Shown here: positions 58,811 to 64,000 of the stretch, one piece after another | Position numbering within the stretch: the stretch's first letter is position 1 | How the letters are laid out: every line of letters starts with the position of its first letter | NCBI RefSeq assembly: GCF_028737255.1 | Contig: NZ_JAQZAN010000011.1 | Location: forward strand, 62,001 to 126,000 | Length of the DNA: 64,000 nt | Direction: 5' to 3' | Origin: Actinomycetospora straminea | GTDB taxonomy: Bacteria; Actinomycetota; Actinomycetes; Mycobacteriales; Pseudonocardiaceae | Made by a program: the position numbers and the translations under genes | Notes under the pieces: generated by a model | Seen by the model: the letters and a program-made list of their open reading frames with translations, nothing else | What the model was told of the DNA's origin: nothing | Database searches by the model: none

Positions 58811-58893
58811 GACGCCCAGTTTACCGAGGGGTCCCCAGTCACTTCCGGCCTGCTCAGGGTGTGCGTCCCGGGGTCGCCGGGCACGTCTCGACC

Positions 58894-59859
58894 ATGACGG
58901 CGACGACCACCCCGGCCACGATGCGACGGATCACCCAGGACGCCCCTGGCGGGCCGGAGGTCCTGCGCGTCGAGGAGGCGCCGGTCCCCGAGCCGATCCC
59001 CACCGAGATTCGCGTGCGGGTGACGGCGGCCGGCGTGAACCCGGTCGACACGAAGGTGCGCGCGGGCGGCGCCGGGCTCGGTGACGACATGACCGCGCCG
59101 CCCTTCACCGTGGGCTGGGACGTCGCCGGCGTGGTCGACGCCGTGGGCATGGGCGTCACGCGCTTCGCCGTCGGCGACCGCGTGTTCGGCATGCCGTGGT
59201 TCCCGCGGCAGGCCGGCGGCTACGGCGAGTACGTGACGGCCCCGTCGCGGCACTTCGCGCCCATCCCCGACGGTGTCGACGACGTCACCGCCGCTGCGCT
59301 CCCGCTCGCCGGCCTCACCGCCTGGCAGATCCTCGTCGACACCGCCGACGTACAGCGCGACCAGCGGGTGCTGATCCACGCCGCGGGCGGCGGGGTCGGG
59401 CACCTCGCGGTGCAGATCGCGAAGACCCGGGGTGCGCACGTCGTCGGCACCGCCTCGGCCGGCAAGCACGCCGACCTCGTCGCCCTCGGTCTGGACGAGG
59501 CGATCGACCACCACACCGAGGAGATCGCCGAGGCCACCCGGGACATCGACGTCGCGGTCGACCTCACCGAGGTCAACGGGCCCTCGTCGCTGGCCGTCCT
59601 GCGCCGCGGTGGGCTCGTGGTGTGCGTGCCGTCGGGCGTCCCCGAGGGGCTGGCCGAGCAGGCGGAGGCCGAGGGCAAGCGGGTCACCGACTTCCTCGTC
59701 GAGCCCGACGGCGTCGCGCTGACGGGCATCGCGCGGCTGATCGCCGAGGACGTGCTGACCGTCCGGATCGCCGGCACCTTCCCGCTCGAGGAGGCCGCCG
59801 CCGCGCACCGCGAGCTCGAGAAGGGCTCGACGGCCGGCAAGCTCGTGCTCACGCTGTGA
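58894..59859 (+). CDS. NADPH:quinone reductase-like medium-chain reductase
   Basis: 321 residues from ATG 58894 (TATTTPATMRRITQDAPGGPEVLRV). GroES-like part: VRVTAAGVNPVDTKVR, FTVGWDVAGVVDAVG, GDRVFGMPWFPR, GGYGEYVTAP. Rossmann part: VLIHAAGGGVGHLAVQIAK and VVGTASAGKHADLV. No zinc ligands. It should reduce quinones or alpha,beta-unsaturated carbonyls with NADPH. It lies divergent from valS and is followed by the unusual peptide locus. Confidence 0.9.
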   Translation: MTATTTPATMRRITQDAPGGPEVLRVEEAPVPEPIPTEIRVRVTAAGVNPVDTKVRAGGAGLGDDMTAPPFTVGWDVAGVVDAVGMGVTRFAVGDRVFGMPWFPRQAGGYGEYVTAPSRHFAPIPDGVDDVTAAALPLAGLTAWQILVDTADVQRDQRVLIHAAGGGVGHLAVQIAKTRGAHVVGTASAGKHADLVALGLDEAIDHHTEEIAEATRDIDVAVDLTEVNGPSSLAVLRRGGLVVCVPSGVPEGLAEQAEAEGKRVTDFLVEPDGVALTGIARLIAEDVLTVRIAGTFPLEEAAAAHRELEKGSTAGKLVLTL

Positions 59860-59896
59860 CAGCGCCGCGCATTCGCGGCAACAGTTCTCGGGAAAT

Positions 59897-59927
59897 CGTG
59901 GACATGACCGTCCACGCCCTCTAATGT
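59897..59927 (+). promoter_or_regulatory. Sigma-70-type promoter with operator dyad
   Basis: -35 TGGACA (59899-59904), 17-bp spacer, -10 TAATGT (59922-59927), one of the best housekeeping-type promoters in the window. A perfect 7-bp inverted repeat CGTGGAC/GTCCACG (59897-59903, 59910-59916) covers the -35, so a regulator probably acts here. Predicted start about 59934. Confidence 0.6.
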
Positions 59928-59957
59928 CGTTCTCGACACGGAGAGGAGGTGGAGACG

Positions 59958-60032
59958 ATGTTGACGACAGACACCGACTATCGGGTGACGCACATCGTCG
60001 CCACCGGCCCCCTGTCGTTCGTGGACTGCTGA
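59958..60032 (+). CDS. Candidate small peptide gene (24 residues)
   Basis: ATG 59958 lies 7 bp after the consensus SD GGAGGT (59945-59950) and about 24 nt after a predicted transcription start. The product begins MLTTDTDYR, ends GPLSFVDC, and has a single Cys as its last residue. No signal peptide, membrane helix or known RiPP motif, and no modifying enzyme is adjacent. A hairpin starts 4 nt after the stop. Either a leader peptide governing the downstream gene, or a free small protein or RiPP precursor. Translation is strongly suggested by the SD; function is unknown. Confidence 0.55.
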   Translation: MLTTDTDYRVTHIVATGPLSFVDC

Positions 60033-60035
60033 GCC

Positions 60036-60062
60036 CCGGCGCTCCGCACTCTCCCGCGCCGG
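60036..60062 (+). terminator. Hairpin after the small ORF
   Basis: CCGGCGC (60036-60042) pairs with GCGCCGG (60056-60062), 7 bp, extendable by GCC/GGC beyond a bulge. It begins 4 nt after the small ORF stop, where an attenuator stem would sit. No T-run. Confidence 0.5.
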
Positions 60063-60101
60063 CTGGCTCGGCGACGTCTTCGCTGCTCAGGTCGCGTGCC
60101 G

Positions 60102-60136
60102 GCCGTCGGCTGGTCCCGTCGGGGACCGCCGACGGC
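60102..60136 (+). terminator. Strong 15-bp hairpin
   Basis: GCCGTCGGC/GCCGACGGC (9 bp), a single bulged T, GGTCCC/GGGACC (6 bp), loop GTCG. One of the most stable hairpins in the window, between the small ORF and the gene at 60257. Terminator or attenuator; no T-run. Confidence 0.6.
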
Positions 60137-60149
60137 GCGGACGGACGCG

Positions 60150-60223
60150 CATTCCGCGCCATTCCTCGGCCATTCCGTGCCATTCCGTGCCGTTCTGGGC
60201 CGTTCTGCAGCGCCATTCTCGGC
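60150..60223 (+). repeat. Seven helically phased C(A/G)TTC repeats
   Basis: Units start at 60150, 60160, 60171, 60181, 60191, 60201 and 60214. Two are exactly CATTCCGTGC; others vary (CATTCCGCGC, CATTCCTCGGC, CGTTCTGGGC, CGTTCTGCAG, CATTCTCGGC). Spacing of 10-11 bp places all but the last on one face of the helix. It resembles a cooperative protein-binding array or iteron, 34 bp upstream of the gene at 60257. Confidence 0.65.
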
Positions 60224-60256
60224 GCTCGATCCTGCGCGTCCGAGAGGGGGCACGTC

Positions 60257-60748
60257 ATGAGCTGGATCTTCCGCAAGATGTCCTTCCCGATGCTGCCCTC
60301 GTTCCGGGGCCGCGCCGAGCAGCGCCGTCACGAGGCCATCGCGCACGCGTTCGAGACCGACCTGCGCCGCGAGTTCCGGGCTGCCTGCGAGTACCTCGGG
60401 GTGCGCAGGAAGACCCACGTCCCGGCCGGGGTCACGATCACCTGCCCGCGGATCGGTTTCGTGCAGATGGGCCCGCCGACGGTGTTCTCCGTCGAGCTCA
60501 TGGCGGGCATGGTCCCGGCGGACCTGGTCCCGCCGGCCCAGCGGGTCGCGCAGGCCATCGGCGGTCGCGGCGTGCGGTTCGAGCCGTTCGCCGGGCGCTG
60601 GCTGCGCGTGGTGGTGCTGGACGACCCGGACCCGCCCGCGGACCACGACGATCCTCATCGCCCTGGTCCGCGGCGGGTCCGGCATCGGCCGCTCGTCGTG
60701 CCGTGTCCCGCACCGCCGCCGTTCACTCGTTCCGGTGAGAGGCGCTAA
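60257..60748 (+). CDS. Short protein resembling the N-terminus of conjugative FtsK/SpoIIIE-like translocases
   Basis: 163 residues; ATG 60257 after GAGAGGGGG. Residues 1-50 are basic and helical (RGRAEQRRHEAIAHAFETDLRREF). Residues 55-120, with TITCPRIGFVQMGPP, TVFSVELMAGMVPADLVPPAQRVAQAIGG and LRVVVLDDPDPP, follow the pattern of the region before the motor domain in FtsK-like proteins of actinobacterial integrative and conjugative elements. The motor (Walker A/B) is absent and the tail after about residue 125 is Pro/Arg/His-rich. It may be a stand-alone regulator or a remnant. No integrase, att site or rep gene was seen. Tentative. Confidence 0.55.
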   Translation: MSWIFRKMSFPMLPSFRGRAEQRRHEAIAHAFETDLRREFRAACEYLGVRRKTHVPAGVTITCPRIGFVQMGPPTVFSVELMAGMVPADLVPPAQRVAQAIGGRGVRFEPFAGRWLRVVVLDDPDPPADHDDPHRPGPRRVRHRPLVVPCPAPPPFTRSGERR

Positions 60749-60827
60749 CGGATCGCGAGCCCCGACGACATGTGCGGCAGGTCCGCCGCTCGGTGGATAC
60801 CACGCATCTCGTCGGGGGATCGCCACC

Positions 60828-61817
60828 ATGACCACTGTCCAGCCGCCGCGCCACCGTGCTCCCGCCGGGACCCGCGAGCCGCACCCGTCGGGGCCGGTGG
60901 TTTCCCTGCGGCCGGTCGGCACCGAGGACGCCTCGGTCGAGCCGCCCACCGCGCCGATCTCCCGCGCCGCGCTCCACGCCGCGGCCGGGATGCGGGGCGC
61001 CCCGGCGGGGCCCGTGGCGGCTCCGGCGATGCCGCCCGCGATGCCGTCCGCGATGCCCCGGCCGGCCGGTCACGCCGCGCCGGTCGCGATGCCGGTCGCC
61101 GCCCCGCGCAACGGGCTCGGCATCGCCGGCCTGGTGCTCGGCCTGTGCGGCCTGGTCGTCGGTCTCATCCCCCTGCTCGGGATGGGCGCGATCCTCCTGG
61201 GCGTCGTCGGCCTCGTGCTCGGCCTGGTCGGCGTGGCCCGGGCCCGCCGCGGCGCGGCGACCAACACCGGCACCGCCGTCACCGGGGTCGTCGCCTGCGT
61301 GCTGGCCGTGGCGCTGGGCATCTGGGGCCTGGTCATCGTCGCCAACGCCTTCACCGAGCTCGACCGCGACCTGTCGGCGATCGGTGCGACCACGCCGGCG
61401 GCGAGCGCGCCGGCCGCTCCCGCCGCCCCCGCCACCACGGCCGTGGGCTTCGGCCAGACCTTCACCTACGCCGACGGCCTCGCCGTCTCCGTCAGCGAGC
61501 CGGCCTCGTACGACCCCTCGAGGTACGCGGCCGGCAACTCGAACCCTTACGCCTACAGCGTCACGGTCCGCATCACCAACAACACCGGCGCCGCGTTCGA
61601 CCCGGTGCTGCTCCAGGCCGCGATGTCGACCGGCGGCGCCCCGGCCTCCCAGATCTTCGACGCCGAGACCGGCACGCCGCCGCAGAACCAGCTCCAGCCC
61701 GGCCGCACCATGACCTACGAGGTGGCCTTCTCCACCACGACGAACAGCGGCGAGGCCCAGGTCGACATCACCCCGTCCTTCGACCACGAGCCCGCGGTCT
61801 TCACCGGCACCCTCTAG
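60828..61817 (+). CDS. DUF4190/DUF4352-type membrane protein
   Basis: 329 residues from ATG 60828. An N-terminal cytoplasmic region of about 95 residues is rich in Pro, Ala and Met (repeated 'AMPPAMPSAMP'); two membrane helices follow (GLGIAGLVLGLCGLVVGLIPLL and GTAVTGVVACVLAVALGIWGLVIV) in the DUF4190 pattern; the C-terminal 130 residues are an external immunoglobulin-like DUF4352 domain (FTYADGLAVSVSEP, YSVTVRITNNTGAAFDPVLL). Such proteins are surface-exposed and of unknown function. It ends 1 bp before the convergent 61819 gene. Confidence 0.85.
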   Translation: MTTVQPPRHRAPAGTREPHPSGPVVSLRPVGTEDASVEPPTAPISRAALHAAAGMRGAPAGPVAAPAMPPAMPSAMPRPAGHAAPVAMPVAAPRNGLGIAGLVLGLCGLVVGLIPLLGMGAILLGVVGLVLGLVGVARARRGAATNTGTAVTGVVACVLAVALGIWGLVIVANAFTELDRDLSAIGATTPAASAPAAPAAPATTAVGFGQTFTYADGLAVSVSEPASYDPSRYAAGNSNPYAYSVTVRITNNTGAAFDPVLLQAAMSTGGAPASQIFDAETGTPPQNQLQPGRTMTYEVAFSTTTNSGEAQVDITPSFDHEPAVFTGTL

Positions 61818-61818
61818 A

Positions 61819-62595
61819 TCAGACCCCGCCCTGCTGGCGCCACAGCGTGAGCAGGTCCGCCGCCCCGAGGACGTCGACACCGACGTCCTCGGGGTGTTCG
61901 CGGCTGGTGAGCACGGTGAGCAGGGCCCGGGCCGGGCCGCGCACGGCGGTGTCGCTCTTGCGGTGCGCGTGCTCGATCACCGGGCCGCCGGCGCCCAGCG
62001 TCACGACCCACTCGCCGGCGTCGCCGATCCCCTCGTCGGTCGCGTGCAGGTGCAGCGTGGCGCCGTCGGCCTGCAGGTCGGGGCGGCGCTGGGCGCTCAG
62101 CGCCACCATCGCCAGGTGCTCGTCGACGGCGTCGGCGGCGATCACCGGGTCGACGTCGGTGAGCGGGTCCCGGCCCGCCGCGATCTCGGCGTCGGCGCGG
62201 TGCACGAGCGTCTCGTGGCACTGCCGGCGCGCCCAGAACGACACCGGCACCAGCGCGCCGAAGCCGCCGACCAGGGTGTCCTCGCCGGCCGCGCGGATCG
62301 CCTGGGTCAGGGTCGCGGCGCCCTCGAGCAGCCAGGTCGACACCTCGTCGTCGGACTCCGGTATCGGCGGGTCGGTCGGCCCCCGGCGCACGAGCTTCTC
62401 GCCGGGGCGGGAGACGGTGCCGGCGCACCAGCGGTGGACGGCGCCGAGGTGCTCGGCGAGGTCGCGCGCGGACCACTCCGGGCACGTCGGCACGCGCGCC
62501 TCCTGGCCCGCGGCGTGCACGGCGTCGGCGAACGCCGTGGTGTGCAGGACGACCTCGTCGAGGAAGCGCTCCGTGGTGGGCACGGTGATGGGCAC
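61819..62595 (-). CDS. Mycothiol-dependent maleylpyruvate isomerase-family protein
   Basis: 258 residues. DinB/MDMPI fold: the N-terminal helix FLDEVVLHTTAFADAVHAAG, VPTCPEWSARDLAEHLGAVHRW with a metal-ligand His, and WARRQCHETLVHRADAEIAAGR with the remaining His and Glu, followed by the MDMPI_C domain. Members use mycothiol as cofactor, the actinobacterial counterpart of glutathione. The substrate is not determined; the true maleylpyruvate isomerase normally sits with gentisate genes, absent here. It is 15 bp downstream of nirD on the same strand. Confidence 0.88.
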   Translation of the reverse strand: MPITVPTTERFLDEVVLHTTAFADAVHAAGQEARVPTCPEWSARDLAEHLGAVHRWCAGTVSRPGEKLVRRGPTDPPIPESDDEVSTWLLEGAATLTQAIRAAGEDTLVGGFGALVPVSFWARRQCHETLVHRADAEIAAGRDPLTDVDPVIAADAVDEHLAMVALSAQRRPDLQADGATLHLHATDEGIGDAGEWVVTLGAGGPVIEHAHRKSDTAVRGPARALLTVLTSREHPEDVGVDVLGAADLLTLWRQQGGV

Positions 62596-62610
62596 GGAGG
62601 CATCCTCGCG

Positions 62611-62937
62611 CTAGTGCAGGCGCACGACCAGTTCGCCGTCCTCCTCGGTCGCCGCGTACGCCGTGACGTCGTCGGCGCCGGTGGCACAGGTGCCGTCGGC
62701 CAGCGAGAACTGGTGGTTGTGCAGCGGGCACATCACCACCTCGCCGTCGACGAGCCCGTCGGCGAGCGGGCCCCCGCGGTGCGGGCAGATCGCCCGCAGC
62801 GCGTGGAGCCCGCCCGAGCGCGGCCGGAACACCGCGACGGGCTCGTCCCCGACGAGGAACGCCCGCCCCTCGCCGAGGGGGATCTGGTCGACGGGGCCGA
62901 GGCGCGCCTCGACCGCCGGCTGGGCATCGGTGCTCAT
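62611..62937 (-). CDS. nirD: Nitrite reductase small subunit (NirD, Rieske-type)
   Basis: 108 residues. The Rieske [2Fe-2S] ligands are in CPHRGGPL and CPLHNHQF (CxH...CxxH). Starts ATG 62937, overlapping the nirB stop by 4 bp (ATGA). It partners the large subunit in NADH-dependent reduction of nitrite to ammonium in the cytoplasm for nitrogen assimilation. Confidence 0.94.
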   Translation of the reverse strand: MSTDAQPAVEARLGPVDQIPLGEGRAFLVGDEPVAVFRPRSGGLHALRAICPHRGGPLADGLVDGEVVMCPLHNHQFSLADGTCATGADDVTAYAATEEDGELVVRLH

Positions 62938-64000
62938 CGGCTCGAGCCCTCCCGGACGGGGACCTGCGGCAGCGGGACCAGCGGCAGCGCGTCGTGGAAC
63001 TGCCCCGGCGTCGCCTCGGTCTGGTCGGCGGCCCACGGGTCGACGTAGCGGTCGACCGAAGCCTGCATCCGCGCGTCGAGCTCGGCGGCGATGCCCTCGG
63101 TGTCGTCGACGACCACGGCGATGATGTGGTCGAGCCCCATCCGCGGCACGAAGTCGTACGTGCGCTCGAGCCAGTTCGCGTTCTCGCGGTAGTACTGCAG
63201 GAACCGGCCCGTGATCGTCATGGCCTCCTCGTGGGTGTCCACAGTGGCGAGGACGTCGCCCTGGCGGATCGTCGCGCCCGCCGCCCCGCCGACGTAGATC
63301 TGCCACTTCCCGCCCTCGACGGCCACCAGACCCACGTCCTTGACCATCGACTCCGCGCAGTTGCGCGGGCAGCCGGACACGGCGAGCTTCATCTTCGCCG
63401 GGCCCTCGATGCCCTTGTAGCGCTCCTCGAGGTCGATGCCCAGGCGCGTCGAGTCACCGAGCCCGAAGCGGCAGAAGTCGGTGCCGACGCAGGTCTTCAC
63501 GGTGCGGAAGCTCTTGCCGTAGGCCCAGCCCGACGGCATGTCGAGGTCCGCCCACACCTCCGGCAGCTTCTCCTTGGGCACCCCGAGCAGGTCGATGCGC
63601 TGCCCGCCGGTCAGCTTGATCATCGGGATGTCGTGCTTCTCGGCGACGTCGGCGATGCGCCGCAGCTGCGCGGCGTCGGTGACCCCGCCGGACATCCGCG
63701 GCACCACCGAGAACGTCCCGTCGCGCTGGATGTTGGCGTGCACGCGGTCGTTGATGAACCGCCCGTCGCGCTCGTCGACGACGTCGTCGGGCCACATCAT
63801 GCGCAGCAGCGCGGTCAGCCCCATCTTCGAGCCGACGTGCTCCTTGCCCTCCGGGGCCAGCGCCGCGAACACCGACGAGACGCTCTTCAGCTCACGCGTG
63901 CGGATCTCGCGCATCAGCGTCGGCTTGTCCAGCGGGATGCCCGGCACGTAGTACGAGTCGGCGGGGTCCTCGACACCCGCGCCACCCAGGGCGGCCTCCA
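62934..64000 (-). CDS. nirB: Nitrite reductase large subunit (NirB), C-terminal part (cut by window edge)
   Basis: About 355 C-terminal residues; the N-terminal FAD/NADH domains lie beyond 64000. The sirohaem nitrite/sulfite reductase domain is complete: TGGQRIDLLGV, TCVGTDFCRFG and SGCPRNCAES carry the cysteines for the [4Fe-4S]-sirohaem centre (CxxxxxC and CxxxC). It reduces nitrite by six electrons to ammonium. Coupled to nirD by a 4-bp overlap. Confidence 0.95.
   Translation of the reverse strand, partial: EAALGGAGVEDPADSYYVPGIPLDKPTLMREIRTRELKSVSSVFAALAPEGKEHVGSKMGLTALLRMMWPDDVVDERDGRFINDRVHANIQRDGTFSVVPRMSGGVTDAAQLRRIADVAEKHDIPMIKLTGGQRIDLLGVPKEKLPEVWADLDMPSGWAYGKSFRTVKTCVGTDFCRFGLGDSTRLGIDLEERYKGIEGPAKMKLAVSGCPRNCAESMVKDVGLVAVEGGKWQIYVGGAAGATIRQGDVLATVDTHEEAMTITGRFLQYYRENANWLERTYDFVPRMGLDHIIAVVVDDTEGIAAELDARMQASVDRYVDPWAADQTEATPGQFHDALPLVPLPQVPVREGSSR

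Larger units (their letters stand above)
59860..60256. other. 397-bp region without a conventional gene, rich in signals
   Basis: In order: a dyad and promoter (59897-59927), a 24-codon ORF with a strong SD (59958-60032), a hairpin just after its stop (60036-60062), a second strong hairpin (60102-60136), seven phased repeats (60150-60223) and the SD of the gene at 60257. The individual items are listed separately. Confidence 0.75.

Noticed and set aside
60150-60223. CRISPR-like array
   Set aside because: Units are 10-11 bp without spacers and no cas genes are present; this is a tandem or phased repeat, not CRISPR.
1-64000. tRNA, rRNA or riboswitch genes
   Set aside because: No T-arm GTTCRANYC with matching acceptor stem, rRNA segment or recognisable riboswitch core was noticed by eye; a tRNAscan/Infernal run would be decisive.

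Overview
This is chromosomal DNA from a very GC-rich actinobacterium, most likely a member of the Pseudonocardiaceae (Pseudonocardia or Actinomycetospora type). The indications are the strong G/C bias at third codon positions, many GTG starts and GTGA/ATGA gene overlaps, a mycothiol-dependent maleylpyruvate isomerase-family enzyme, a DUF3558 lipoprotein paired with a small helical ESX/PE-like protein, a secreted PGRP amidase with LGFP repeats, and a TipAL-type MerR regulator. No rRNA, tRNA, CRISPR array, integrase or intact insertion sequence was recognised. Genus assignment is inference.

Layout. 1-8.2 kb: a TetR fragment facing an NmrA-like reductase, two SnoaL-like proteins, a lipoprotein endonuclease/exonuclease/phosphatase, a ferric-reductase-like flavoprotein and a NUDIX hydrolase. 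Then come a back-to-back KptA / LigD-type polymerase pair lying between two copies of a 35-bp hairpin repeat, and a DrrAB-like ABC exporter with a divergent TetR. 9-11.9 kb: a cytochrome P450 and an FGGY kinase, each ending inside a copy of a 72-bp hairpin element. 11.9-19.4 kb: a catabolic island with an MHS-type transporter divergent from an eight-gene run (alpha/beta hydrolase, MBL lactonase, two beta-hydroxyacid dehydrogenases, cupin, two carboxymuconolactone decarboxylase-type proteins, GntR/FCD regulator), mostly joined by 4-bp overlaps. 19.4-27 kb: a GAF-GGDEF diguanylate cyclase, a pRiA4b ORF-3-like protein, and a second catabolic set (amidohydrolase, MBL hydrolase, FAH-family enzyme, MetE-like methyltransferase, LysR). 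27-32.4 kb: an SDR-QueA-small protein operon, a TipAL-like regulator, an ESX-like/DUF3558 pair flanked by duplicated palindromes, and a quinone-reductase-like gene. Three promoters here share a MerR-type 19-bp spacer.

32.5-41 kb: a complete recC-recB-recD operon. 41-48.3 kb: an SLC13/MatC-like permease, small membrane protein, type-B carboxylesterase, EcsC-like protein, PGRP-LGFP amidase and SirB1-like protein, ending in a perfect 56-bp palindrome. 48.4-51.5 kb: PadR regulator, membrane protein and a NarL-type two-component system; the octamer GACATGTC sits on both the PadR and membrane-protein promoters. 51.8-58.8 kb: a degenerate Hsp70-like membrane protein, hemerythrin, a winged-helix/nuclease-fold fusion, a HesB-like protein, a hypothetical protein and archaeal-type valS. 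58.9-64 kb: a quinone reductase, a compact locus with a predicted 24-residue peptide gene plus hairpins and helically phased repeats ahead of a short FtsK-N-terminus-like protein, a DUF4190/DUF4352 protein, a mycothiol-dependent enzyme and assimilatory nitrite reductase nirD/nirB (nirB cut by the window end).

The strongest unexplained signals are the 59.9-60.3 kb peptide locus, the KptA-polymerase pair between repeats, the stop-codon-carrying 72-bp hairpins, the MerR-type promoter set around QueA, and the 56-bp palindrome.
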